Shown here: piece after piece, positions 43,704 to 53,700 of the stretch
How positions within the stretch are numbered: position 1 is the first letter of the stretch
Layout: each line of letters opens with the position of its first letter
Assembly: GCF_000328685.1 (NCBI RefSeq)
Contig: NC_019974.1
Location: forward strand, 2,905,001-2,969,000
Length of the DNA: 64,000 nucleotides
Direction: 5' to 3'
DNA from: Natronococcus occultus SP4
GTDB lineage: Archaea; Halobacteriota; Halobacteria; Halobacteriales; Natrialbaceae
Notes under the pieces: generated by a model
The model's database searches: none
What the model was told of the DNA's origin: nothing
The model's input: the letters and a program-made list of their open reading frames with translations, nothing else
Translations under genes and position numbers: made by a program

Positions 43704-44330
43704 ATGCGTCTCGGCGACCACTGGAAGCGACTCCTCACCCTCGGCCTGCTCGTGGGCGTTCTGTGTGGACTGTTCGTCTGGTACGGAACGGTCACGTACA
43801 ACCCGGCACTGAACGACTATCCGACCGAGGACGACATCGCGCCGACGCCGGAGAGCTATGTCGGCGACCGTGTCACCCTCGGCGGCGAGGTCGTCGCGAC
43901 CGAGCCCGTCGTCGCCGCCCTCGACACGGCGGACGGGCCCTGGCGCGTCACCCTCGCGGACGCGGACGCCGCTATCGTCCGTGGTGACGAGCCCGCGGTC
44001 GGCGAGCGGATCTCGGCCCACGGAACGCTCACCGACGCGAACACGCTCGCCACCGACCGGGCCTACACCCGTGAGCCCTGGGAGTGGCCCTACATGTACG
44101 CGATCTCGCTCGTCGGCGCGGTGTGGGTACTCGGCCGGGCGGTCACGGGCTGGCGGTTCGACCCCGATCAGCGCATGGTCGTCCCCCGCGAGCACCGGCT
44201 GGCGCTGGGGACGGTGCTTGCTTCGCCGTCGGTCCTGGTCTCGCCCGCCGGAACCGACGCGACACCGGACGGCGACGAGCCGGCGGATCCGGACGAGGCC
44301 GCGACGATCGGGGGTGAGCGCGATGGCTGA
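43704..44330 (+). CDS. membrane protein with OB-like extracellular domain
   Basis: A 208-residue protein with N-terminal membrane helix (LLTLGLLVGVLCGLFVWYG, residues 11-29), a beta-rich domain (about 50-125: GDRVTLGGEVVATEPVVAAL and ERISAHGTL, as in OB-fold nucleic-acid- or sugar-binding modules), and a second helix (YMYAISLVGAVWVLGRAV, about 132-149). Its stop overlaps the start of the next gene, so the two form an operon. Function unknown; the same pair arrangement is seen with metal-dependent membrane hydrolases. Confidence 0.7.
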   Translation: MRLGDHWKRLLTLGLLVGVLCGLFVWYGTVTYNPALNDYPTEDDIAPTPESYVGDRVTLGGEVVATEPVVAALDTADGPWRVTLADADAAIVRGDEPAVGERISAHGTLTDANTLATDRAYTREPWEWPYMYAISLVGAVWVLGRAVTGWRFDPDQRMVVPREHRLALGTVLASPSVLVSPAGTDATPDGDEPADPDEAATIGGERDG

Positions 44331-44805
44331 GCTGTTCACCCACATCCTCACCGCATACGTTCTCGCGACGCTGCTGTCGTGGCGCTACGAGTGGCTCACC
44401 CCGCAGTTCGTCACGGTGGCGATGGTCGGCGCGATGATCCCCGATCTCAACCGGCTGGAGCTCCTCCTCCCGGCCGACCTGCTCACGGCCGTCCTCGGGG
44501 TCCCGTTCGACTGGGGCGCGTTTCACGTCCTCGGGGGCTCGCTGGTGGCCGTGGCGATCGGAACGCTGCTGGCCCCACCAGCGTACCGCCGGCGCGCCGG
44601 CGCGCTCCTCCTGCTGGGGATGGCCTCCCACCACGCGCTCGATCTGCTCTTGCTCACCCCCTCGGGCTACGCCGACGCGGTCCGCTGGCCGATAACGGGC
44701 TCTCATCCGCCGTCGCCGGGTCTCTATCTGAGTACCGATCGCTGGCCGGCCCTCTGTAGCGCCGTCCTCGCCGCTGGTGTCTGGTATGCACGCTCTCAGC
44801 GGTGA
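44323..44805 (+). CDS. membrane-bound metal-dependent hydrolase-like protein (YdjM/DUF457 family)
   Basis: A 160-residue protein with 4-5 hydrophobic segments. Motifs THILTAYVLATLL at the N-terminus, MVGAMIPDLNRLE (about 38-50) and MASHHALDLLLLTPSGY (about 103-119) are the conserved His and Asp blocks of the YdjM/DUF457 family of membrane-bound putative metal hydrolases. It begins eight bases before the stop of the preceding gene, an arrangement of translational coupling. Substrate unknown. Confidence 0.85.
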   Translation: MAELFTHILTAYVLATLLSWRYEWLTPQFVTVAMVGAMIPDLNRLELLLPADLLTAVLGVPFDWGAFHVLGGSLVAVAIGTLLAPPAYRRRAGALLLLGMASHHALDLLLLTPSGYADAVRWPITGSHPPSPGLYLSTDRWPALCSAVLAAGVWYARSQR

Positions 44806-44878
44806 GCTCACCGGCGCCCGTACTTGGTGTCAACTCGCGTCGGCAACCGTTATTCACGCCGCCGTCGAAGTGTGTGGT

Positions 44879-45343
44879 ATGGCAACACGCGTACTCGTTC
44901 CGATCGACGACAGCGAGCAGTCGAGGGCCGCCCTCGACTTTGCCCTCGAGGAGTTCTCCGACGCGGCGCTCATCGCGATCCACGTGACCGATCCCGGCAC
45001 GGTCTACGGAGCGACCGGGGTCGAGGCCGGGACGAAGACCAGCCCCGAGACCGGGACAGGGGTGAGAGACGACTACGAACGGATCCGCACCCATCGCGAG
45101 ACCGAGGTGGAACGCCTCCTCGCGGACGCGCGGCGTCGGGCCGAGGCTGCCGGCGTCGCCCTCGAGACCGAGGCCCTCGTTGGTGACATCCCGAAGCGAA
45201 TCATCGCCTCCGCTGAGGCCCACGACGTCGATCGGCTCGTCATCGGAAGTCACGGGCGGACCGGGGCGAGTCGGCTCCTCCTCGGGAGCGTGGCCGAAAC
45301 GGTCGCCCGGCGGTCGCCGGTCCCGGTGACGATCGTCCGGTAA
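44879..45343 (+). CDS. universal stress protein A family
   Basis: A 154-residue UspA protein. MATRVLVPIDDSEQSRAALD is the typical first strand and helix, and the ATP-binding motif GSHGRTGASRLLLGSVAETV with ending SPVPVTIV is complete (G-2x-G-9x-G-S). Cytoplasmic nucleotide-binding stress protein. Start ATG at 44879. It stands alone between the metal-hydrolase pair and the O-antigen-ligase-like gene. Confidence 0.9.
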   Translation: MATRVLVPIDDSEQSRAALDFALEEFSDAALIAIHVTDPGTVYGATGVEAGTKTSPETGTGVRDDYERIRTHRETEVERLLADARRRAEAAGVALETEALVGDIPKRIIASAEAHDVDRLVIGSHGRTGASRLLLGSVAETVARRSPVPVTIVR

Positions 45344-45467
45344 CCGGGCTCGCCGACGACCGCGCGGGTCGGCGTCCGCACGGCGAGCCCGGCGTGTCGG
45401 TCCCAGCAACATATCCATCGGAATTTATACCTCAATAAAACTGATTCGTAGTGACAGTGGCATATCG

Positions 45468-46685
45468 ATGAACGTCCAACAGCTACTCTGGGGGGACACA
45501 CGGGAAGAGGCGACGATTCCGCTCTACGAGCCGGTTCTCGCGTTGCTGCCGATTATCGCGAGCCTCACGATCACGAGCTGGGCGCTCTCCCAGCGGGTCG
45601 GCTACATCGTTACGGGAACGACGCTGGTTGCCGTCTCGGCGTACGGGTTGTTCCACCCCGAGATTCGGCTGCAGTTCGAGTCGGTCTTTCTCGTGTTGCT
45701 CGGTGGCTACTGGCTCGGCCTGCTCGCACACTACGCCGTTGCCCCCCACACCGACCTCCTGCAGTACATCGTCGCCACACCGCTGGCGGTGGGTGCGCTG
45801 GTGGTCGTGCTGCCGACGCTGATCACTGGCCGCGAGCAGACGTTTACGATGGGCCTGACGCTCGTCGGGGTCGTGCTCGCAGTGATCGGGATCGGCATGC
45901 TCCTCCATGAGTTGCAGACGAGTGCGGACCTCTATCAGTCCGTCGGTGGCTCGGTGCTGGGGATCGAGGGGCTTCGGACGGCCTCGCTCTTCGAGACCCC
46001 GAGCGACTACGGGTTCGTAATGATGGTCGGCAGCCTCGCGGCGTTGTACACGGTCCTGGCCCGCCGCGGGGTGGTGTGGCTCGGCGCACTCGGGCTCTGT
46101 CTGGTAGGCTTTCTCCTGAGCGAGGGCAACGCCGCGTTCGTCGGTTTTACCGCCGGCGCAGTCCTCCTGGTGTCGGGGTTCGACCGCCGGTTCGGCGTTC
46201 TCGGGATCGGGCTCGCCATCGTCGGGGTCGCCGCCGTGACCCGGCTCGGCCACGTCGGCGCGGTGATGGAAACGACGCTGCTGACCCGCGTCGACCAGTG
46301 GGTCGCCTCGCTCGAACGTCTCGCCCAGGACCCGCTGCTGGGGATCGGCTTTGCGGATACCGCCGCCGAGATCGGTGAGTCCCGCGGCCCGCAGAACTCC
46401 TACATCTATCCCTTGTTGAACACGGGTCTCATCGCGGGCAACCTCTATCTGGGCGCGCTCGTCTACGCGCTGGGCCAGGGGATCCGCACGCGGTGGACTC
46501 CCTGGACCGCGTTCGTCGTCGGGCTTACGGTGGCGATCTTCCTGTATATGGGCTTCGAGTCGCTGTTCTTCGGTGGGTTCAGCCCCGCCTCGATCACCCT
46601 GGGGCTGTGTCTGGGCCTGTTGCTGTACTCGCCCGACGCTGACGGCCCGGTCACCGAACTGCGCTCGAAGTTCCAGGTTCGCTGA
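45468..46685 (+). CDS. O-antigen ligase/polymerase-like membrane protein
   Basis: A 405-residue multi-pass membrane protein with about 11 hydrophobic segments. A large hydrophilic loop near residues 275-310 (RVDQWVASLERLAQDPLLGI, then GPQNSYIYPLLNTGLI) resembles the Wzy_C loop of O-antigen ligases and polymerases (R..W..a...P..G.G...N.y....). It likely joins glycan units or attaches glycan to an acceptor. It is preceded by an AT-rich promoter (45415-45440). It may work with the flippase at 36249 and the epimerase at 48084. Confidence 0.7.
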   Translation: MNVQQLLWGDTREEATIPLYEPVLALLPIIASLTITSWALSQRVGYIVTGTTLVAVSAYGLFHPEIRLQFESVFLVLLGGYWLGLLAHYAVAPHTDLLQYIVATPLAVGALVVVLPTLITGREQTFTMGLTLVGVVLAVIGIGMLLHELQTSADLYQSVGGSVLGIEGLRTASLFETPSDYGFVMMVGSLAALYTVLARRGVVWLGALGLCLVGFLLSEGNAAFVGFTAGAVLLVSGFDRRFGVLGIGLAIVGVAAVTRLGHVGAVMETTLLTRVDQWVASLERLAQDPLLGIGFADTAAEIGESRGPQNSYIYPLLNTGLIAGNLYLGALVYALGQGIRTRWTPWTAFVVGLTVAIFLYMGFESLFFGGFSPASITLGLCLGLLLYSPDADGPVTELRSKFQVR

Positions 46686-46964
46686 TCGCCGTGACCACGG
46701 AGAGCGATTCCAAAAACCCGACGACCGCCGAGGCGGGGCTCCCCCGACTCCCGTTACTGCTCGGTCACAGCCACCCCCTCACCGCGTCGCAGAGGCGTCA
46801 GCCAGTGGGCAGCGGCGGTCGGCACCCCGACGTGGTCGTCCGTGGCCCCCTCAAACGCCCGGATTCGTCCCTCTCTGAGACCACCAGCCCGGGTGCGGCA
46901 GCGACAGCCTCGAACGAGTTGGACGCCGCGGTGTCGGTCTAACCGCCGTCGCCGTTCGGCGCGC
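46686..46964. other. decayed interval with terminase-like remnant
   Basis: On the minus strand 46780-46880 reads IRAFEGATDDHVGVPTAAAH, a weakened copy of the terminase-like tail at 33935-34090. No other coding signal. Confidence 0.4.
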
Positions 46965-47290
46965 GAGGCACCAGCCGCCAGCGAGGACGCAGGTCACGCC
47001 GGACAGCGCCGAAACGGCCGGCTGTCGTTGCCGAGGCCCACGCCAGAAGCAGGCGCAACTGCCGGTCGGTGCTCGGCCCACGGCACGGTCGCCTCGTCGC
47101 GGCTCGGAGCCGAAAACAGCGATCCACCCGGTCGTATGAGTGACAGCGGCGGGAGATGAGGGGGAGTGGTCTCTGACACACGTCTCGGCCTGGTCGAGGG
47201 CCGACGCCACCGGTAGTGGACCGCTATCTCAACCCACGGGGGGCGGTCGGAAAAGGGAAGCTTTTGTGACAAGTACTGCGGTCACCCCCG
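46965..47290. repeat. diverged direct repeat, copy B
   Basis: Aligns with 38480-38830 in the same orientation; see that entry. It is followed at once by an orc fragment, which suggests what the repeat's original neighbour was. Confidence 0.6.
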
Positions 47291-47460
47291 GAGCCGTGTC
47301 GGCAGCGTCCGCCGGTGGCCACCGGGCCGGGGGTCGAGACCGTCGGCGCCAAGTCCCCCTCGTGGACACCGGCGAGCGCCTCCCGCAGCGTCGCGTCGGA
47401 GCACGGCGGTCGGAAGCGGCGAGCAGTAGCACGTTCCCACTCCCGCTGGCTCACGAGCGG
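47291..47460 (-). pseudogene. fragment of an orc/cdc6 gene
   Basis: The minus strand reads LREALAGVHEGDLAPTVSTP, matching ELASLLAGVHEGYLPPTVTI of the intact orc at 34115-35335 just before Walker A; the following GPVATGGR is a ruined GPPGTGKT. Nothing else of the gene remains. Confidence 0.65.
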
Positions 47461-48083
47461 CTGTGCCGTTCGTACTGGGGATCGTGACTCCAGTATTGCT
47501 CAGCACACACAATATACCTCCTAGAGATCGAGAGTGAGATACGGACAGTTGGTTCTACTCCCCGAGACCGGCCGTAGGCAGCGTGGGGTCCCGAAAGGCG
47601 CTGTCGTCACGGAAGCCTTCCCGACGGCACCAGGCGGACAGCCCATCTGCTCCCAACACCGAGTGAGGTCGGAGTGGGGGAACAGCAGCTCGCAACTGTC
47701 GCTGCTGACGAGATGAATCCCCTTCAGGGCCGGCTAGCCGATCGCCAGCCGCGGGCACGAACACGTAGCCGAGACAGTGAACATCACCGAACGCCACCGG
47801 GCGGAGAACTGGCCTCGAGACGCGGACGCCAGTCCGGAGAGCGGCCGTTTCGCGGCGTTGCCTGGCTCTCTCCGAGCGAAGGCTCCGGACCGAGCCGTCC
47901 CCGGAACAGACTGGAGTTGTTTTCTGAAACTCCAGCAGAACTACGTGTCTATCTTTACAGAACCTGAAATAGGGGGCGGCCAGCGCCCACGGGTTCTCAC
48001 AGCCGGCTGTCTCCTTTACTGGCGAAATGTTACTTTCATAGAGAGACCAGTATACATATAGGAACCCACCAGCATGTTCGGGT
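47461..48083. other. intergenic, no gene supported
   Basis: No frame with haloarchaeal composition. The last 100 bases become AT-richer (ATAGAGAGACCAGTATACATATAGG at about 48038-48062) and probably contain the promoter of the epimerase gene. Confidence 0.35.
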
Positions 48084-49016
48084 ATGACCACGACACGGCC
48101 GACCGACCGGACGGTGCTGATCACCGGCGGCGCCGGCTTCATCGGCAGCCACCTCGCGAACGCACTCGTCGACGACAACGAGGTGCGGATCCTCGACGAT
48201 CTGAGCTCGGGCACGCGAGCCACCGTCCCCGAGGACGCAACCCTCATCGAGGGCGACCTTCGTGACGAGGCCACGCGCGAGCGCGCCACCACCGGCGTCG
48301 ATCTGATCTTCCACGAGGCGGCCCTCGTCAGCGTCCAGGGCTCGGTCGAGGATCCGCTGGGGAGCCACGCGATCAACGCGACGGCGACCCTCGAGCTACT
48401 CGAGGCCGCCCGCCGCGAGGACGCCCGGGTCGTGCTGGCCTCAAGTGCAGCGATCTACGGCCACCCGGAGGGGGTCCCGATCGCCGAGACCGACCCGAAG
48501 ACGCCGGCCTCCCCCTACGGGATCGACAAGCTCTCGGTCGACCACTACGCCCGCCGGTACCACGAGCTCTACGGTCTCGAAACCGTTTCGCTGCGGTACT
48601 TCAACGCCTACGGGCCGGGCCAGACCGCCGGCGATTACAGTGGGGTGATCAGCGTCTTCTGCGACCAGGCGCTCGCCGACGAGCCACTGACGGTCCACGG
48701 CGACGGCGGCCAGACGCGGGACTTCGTCTTCATCGACGACATCGTCCAGGCGAACCTGCAGGCGGCCACCACCGATCAAGTGGGCGGGGCCTACAACGTC
48801 GGCACCGGAACCAGCGTCACGATCCGGGAGCTGGCCGAGGCGATCGTCGACGTGACGGGATCAAGCGCCGACATCACACACACGGAGGGCCGCGAGGGCG
48901 ACATCCGACACAGTCGGGCCGATATCGCCGCCATTCGATCCGAACTCGGCTACGAGCCGACCGTCTCGCTCCGCGAGGGACTCGAGCGAACGGTCGAGTG
49001 GTACCGCCAGCACTAA
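48084..49016 (+). CDS. NAD-dependent sugar epimerase/dehydratase (extended SDR)
   Basis: A 310-residue enzyme, full family length. VLITGGAGFIGSHLANAL (about residues 11-28) binds NAD; ASSAAIYGHPEG and SPYGIDKLSVDHY (about 155-167) give the catalytic Ser/Tyr/Lys; SLRYFNAYGPGQ and GDGGQTRDFVFIDDIVQA are conserved SDR blocks. It is likely a UDP-glucose 4-epimerase or related enzyme for nucleotide sugars. Unlike the three broken epimerases at 3-12.6 kb it is intact, and its sequence differs enough to be a separate gene. Confidence 0.9.
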   Translation: MTTTRPTDRTVLITGGAGFIGSHLANALVDDNEVRILDDLSSGTRATVPEDATLIEGDLRDEATRERATTGVDLIFHEAALVSVQGSVEDPLGSHAINATATLELLEAARREDARVVLASSAAIYGHPEGVPIAETDPKTPASPYGIDKLSVDHYARRYHELYGLETVSLRYFNAYGPGQTAGDYSGVISVFCDQALADEPLTVHGDGGQTRDFVFIDDIVQANLQAATTDQVGGAYNVGTGTSVTIRELAEAIVDVTGSSADITHTEGREGDIRHSRADIAAIRSELGYEPTVSLREGLERTVEWYRQH

Positions 49017-49098
49017 GCAGCCGTCGGTAGCTCCGTCTCGACCGCTCCAGCAGAGTTGGAACTGACAGGGACAGCGTACCTGGGATGTCGAACCTGGT

Positions 49099-49353
49099 TC
49101 AGTTCTCGGGTCCGCTCACGTCGAGTTCGCCCTCGAGATACGAACGACCCCTTTCCGTACGCTGGTAGAGACCACTCTCACCTGATGCGAGGAGTCCGGC
49201 TTCAGCGAGCTGTCGACAGCGTTTGCTCAGGTACTGGCGGTCGTACTCGATAGTGGCTGCGAGCACCCGCGGGGAAACCCGGATAGCGTGCTCATCGAAG
49301 CAGAGCCTGCTCTCGTGATCAACGGGTGACCTCCAGGAAACCCGCTCTACCAT
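49099..49353 (-). CDS. winged-helix regulator, possibly 5'-truncated
   Basis: An 84-residue frame with SPRVLAATIEYDRQYLSKRC followed by RQLAEAGLLASGESGLYQRT, the recognition helix and wing of a PhiH1-like haloarchaeal regulator. The N-terminus (MVERVSWRSPVDHESRL) lacks the usual DxxILExL helix, so the start may have been lost or rebuilt from unrelated sequence. Confidence 0.6.
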   Translation of the reverse strand: MVERVSWRSPVDHESRLCFDEHAIRVSPRVLAATIEYDRQYLSKRCRQLAEAGLLASGESGLYQRTERGRSYLEGELDVSGPEN

Positions 49354-49965
49354 CTGTTCGCAATCGGTGGTCGGAGGACAGAAAAATCAGTGACAGCTAC
49401 GCCAAAAAGCTCGTCTCGCGGACGATCGACGCCGTGCTTGACCTCTCGAAGAACCACCTCGCGGTCCATCGGAAGTCCCAGCGCAAAAACGGCCTCTCCT
49501 ACACGGAACGGCGGATCGTCCCCCCCGCCCCCGACCGACGCCGATACCCCGGGTGGGTCGTCCCCGATACCGGAGACAGCCGACATCCACGGAGCAAGCT
49601 AGGTCGGCCTCGAGAGTCCACATTCGACACGGGGCGACTACGCTCGAACGAGCACGCATCCGCTGGAAACCGAATCCATTCACGCCGAACGCAGCCAGTC
49701 CGACGGGGCGAGTGGCCGAGGGACCGTCCTCGATCGGTCGTCGTCGGTCGGGGCTCGAGACGCCTCTCGAAGGGGTGACCGAGGACACCAGCTGTCACCG
49801 GACCCATCCCTCTGTGCACCGATCGGTTCCGACAGACACGCGATCGAAAAACAGATCCGCGGCGGACGCAGCCGCCATCTGACGCGAGAGAGCTCTCACG
49901 ACTCGTCGACAGAGCCGACGGCCCCACGACTCACACTCTGACTCGGCCACGTTAGCGAACTGCTG
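49354..49965. other. decayed interval, no gene supported
   Basis: GC-rich with long open frames in all directions but no protein-like composition or motif. Confidence 0.3.
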
Positions 49966-49969
49966 TCCT

Positions 49970-49989
49970 CCCACGACTGCAGTCGTGGG
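49970..49989. mobile_element. IS200/IS605-type terminal palindrome (copy 1)
   Basis: A perfect 20-base palindrome, CCCACGACTG followed by CAGTCGTGGG, preceded by GTCCT. Haloarchaeal IS200/IS605-family elements and their non-autonomous derivatives end in palindromes of this type. No tnpA or tnpB gene is attached. The same motif is at 58515-58534. Confidence 0.5.
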
Positions 49990-50750
49990 GTGCCCGTCAC
50001 AGACGGGGGCCCACGGGTGGGGCGGGTCGCGGGTCCGCTCGCTCCGCGTCCGAGAGCGACCCCCGTTTGGGGTCGCGCCAGGACGACCCCCGGGCGAGAG
50101 AGCGGGCTTCATCTACCCCGGTAGGGTGCGTCTCCGTCTCTCGACCTCGGTACGCGAACGTCCGGTTCGAGGGCGCGTCAAGCGTACGCGCTGTTCGGCG
50201 GTAATGGACAGTACTCCTGTACGCCCTCACCCGAGCCGGTAGCCACGGAAATCGCCTCGTGACTCGAGACACGATCGAGCGCCCACTCGAGTAGAACGTA
50301 CACGAAACCGAGGCTCTGCCACGTCAGGAGGGTGATGGAAGCACACGAACTCCACTCTTCTCCCCGCCAGCGCTGGATGAAGCATACAAACGGTACTCCC
50401 CTCCTCCCTCTGTAACCGACATACGGTGAGCCGAAAAGCACACGACATGTACTCTCCCCCGGTGGCCCTCGTCGGCCCCGCTCACGTCCAGCGCGTTGAC
50501 GATCGCCGCCCGGTAAACGATCGAGTGTGAGGGACGGAAGCTACGCTTTTGGGCAGCGCTCTGTCAGAGCACACGAAATCTACTCTCCCTCAGTACCAGA
50601 GACACCGATCGACTCGCCGGCGTCCCGTCGTCGGTGGACGGCAGCTCCCGCACCCTGGCGCCAACCGCACTAGGTACGATACACGACCGCGGCACCAGGA
50701 CGTGGGCCGGCCGCCGGCGACACGCTGGTTGCCACGCCACTACGCGCCGC
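49990..50750. other. intergenic, no gene supported
   Basis: Starts at the IS200/IS605-type palindrome. Fragments on the minus strand are not recognisable as TnpB. No coding signal of confidence. Confidence 0.3.
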
Positions 50751-53700
50751 TCAGTCGTCGGCTGGCAGCATCGCCGACTGGGCGTCGCTGTCGGCGTCGA
50801 GTGCGCCGACGAGGTACTTGACCGCGTTGCCAAGGACCGTCTCTGCGTCCTCGGAGTAGTCGCTCCCGGTCACGTCACCGCTCGTGGCAAAGCTCGAGAG
50901 CAGGACGGTGCTTTTCCCGTCGTCGATGCCGACGCCACCGCCACCGCTGATCTGGTGGGCGTGGATCTCGCCGACGACGTCACCATCGTAGCCGTCGAAC
51001 CAGCTGCGGTCGGGGTGGTGTGCGTCGTGGATCTGGAACGAGTCGCCGTCGTCCCCGACGCCGTCGAAGATCGGATGGTCCGCGACGATCTCGAGTTCCG
51101 GGTTGGATCCGGGGCCCCCACCGCGGCCGTCGTCGGTCGTCTCGGGGTTGCCAAGGACGTCGGCTTTCGCAGCGATCCCCTCGAGGCGACCCCACTGGTC
51201 GAGCCAGACGACGTTGGTCTCCGCATCAGCCGTATACTCGTCGAACGCCTCGACGAAGTCCGTCTCCATGCTGTTGACGACGTACGTGGTGTACTCTCCC
51301 GCTTCGGCGGCGTCGACGGCTTCCGCGCCCGTGAGCAGGTCGATCTCCTCGTCGAGCTCCAGCTGGTCGTCGAGCCGCGAGACGAGATCGGCGCCGGTAC
51401 CCGACGGGATCCCGGGCTGCTCGTCGTTGACGACCGCCGGCGCCAGTTCCCAGTCGTCGTCTTCGGGCGCCGCGGCGTAGGCGACCGCGTTGGCGACGAT
51501 CGCCAGCGCGTCGTCGGTCAGCTCGTCCGGGCCGACCCAGCCGATCCCGATCGCTGTCAGGAGCACGTCGCTGCGCTCCTCGTCGACGGCGAAGGCGTTG
51601 GCCTCGTCGGCCGCCTCGGCGTAGACGTCGGCGTCGGTGTCGCCGAAGGAGGCGCCGTCGCCCCAGGTGTCGGTGTGGATCTCGACCTCGTCGCCGGGCT
51701 CGGCGACGTCATCGAGGATCTCGTGGGGCTCGGTGATCTCCCAGGTCGCCAGGTTGGTCCCCGTCGTCACGCTGTCCGGATCGTCGATGAGCTCCGCCCG
51801 CGGGCTGAGTGTGTCCGGGCCGAGGTTCTGGGCCGTGTAGATCGTGCCGATCTCGGCCGTGGCCTCGTACCACTCGTCGGAGTCGAGCCCGTGGACGAAG
51901 TAGGCGTCGTACGCCTCGATGTCCTCGAGTGCCTCGCTGGAATCGACGTGCTCGACCTCGTAGACGTCGGCGAGCTCGTCCTCGAGGAGGGCCACCCAGT
52001 CGTCGCCGTAGCCTTCGGTGTCGTCGATGACGGCGACCTCGATCAGCTCCTCGACGACCTGTGTCGGCCCGGTCGTCAGGCTGGTCGTTTCGCCGGCGCC
52101 GTCGAACGTGTGCTCGAGTTCGACATCGCCGCTGGTGTCGGCGTCCGTCTCGACACTGACCGCGACCTCCCCGATTCCGCCGTCGAGGGCGACCGGCTCG
52201 CCGAGGGTGGCGTCCTCGCCGTCGACGGTAAGCGCGAGGTCGCCGCCGTAGCCGCCCGTGTTCGAGACCGTAACGGTCTCGGGATGTGCCGCATGGAGCG
52301 TCGTCGTGATCGTCTCGCCGCCCTCGATGATCGTCGGCTGGTCGGCGACCACCTCGGCGGCCAGCGCAGCGGGCAGTTCGAAGTCCTGTTCGGCGGTACC
52401 ACCGTCTGGCACCGACACGTCGTGGCTGACCGCCTCGTACCCGAACGCCTCGGCCGTCACGGTCGTGTCGCCGGCTTCCGCGAGCACGTCGTAGCCGCCG
52501 TCGGCGTCGGTCTGTGTCGAGGTGCCGGGATCCGCGACCGTGACGTCGGCACCCTCGATCGGGCTGTCGTCGGTGTCGGTAACGGTGCCGGTGACACTCT
52601 GATCGAGGGCGACCTGCTGGGTCGCCTCCAGGGCGTCGATGACGCCGTGACCGTACTCCGCGTTCGGATCCTCGCTTGGTGCCTGCTCGGGCTGCCACGC
52701 GGTGTCGACCATCGTCTCCTCGAACCACTCCCGATCGAGATCACCGCTCGCCGAGACCATCAGCGCAAAGGCACCGGCCTTGTGTGGCTGGGACATCGAC
52801 GTGCCAGAGATCTCTGCGTACTCATCGGGGTACAGGCTGAGCACGTCGACGCCGGCCGCAGAGGCGGTGGGAGTGACGTACTCGTCGGCCCAGTAGTCCG
52901 GGATCTCCTCGGGATCATCGAAGAACTCCTCGGGCTCGATCCACTCGCCGACGGCGAACTCCGCGAGGTCGTAGTTCTCGTCGATCGCCTGGCTGCCGAA
53001 CGACGAGTAGAACGCCCCCGGCGTCGAGAGGCTGTTGTTGCCGTTGGATGCCGAGAGGATGACGCCGGCGTCGGCGATATGCTCCGTGGCCTCGAGGGTG
53101 ACCGTATCCGACGGCGAGCCACCGAGGCTCATCCCGATGATGTCCGCGGTGGTCTCGTCGACGGCCCACTCCATGCCAGCGATGATCTGATCGAAGGTGC
53201 CGCCGCCGAGTGCGTCGAGCACCTTCCCGTGCCACAGCTCCGCGTCGGGAGCGACGCCGTAGGCGGGGACGTCGCCATCGGGCTCCAGCGGGCCGGCGGT
53301 CGTGCCGGCCACGTGGCTGCCGTGGCCGTTGTCGTCGAAGGGGTCGGAGTCGATCGGGTTGCCGTCGCCGTCGAACTCCTGCCAGTTGTCCGAGTCGAAC
53401 GCCGCGAAGTCCGGGTGGTCGGCGTTGATCCCGGTGTCGAGGACTGCGACCTCGGCACCCGCCCCGGTGACGTCGAGTTCGTCCCACACCTCGGGGACGT
53501 TGAGTTGGTCGAGGCCGTAGGTGACGTCGTCCGCGCTCGTACTGGCGTCGGTCACCGACGCCGGCTCCGGAAGCTGGTAGTCGACGTTGCGGTGGACCCA
53601 CCGAACGGATGGCCAGCTGGCGAGGTCGTCCGGCCTGATCTCGTCGGTGCGGACCTTCAGCACGATCGCGTTTGCGAGCCAGAACGTGTTCGCGACACGA

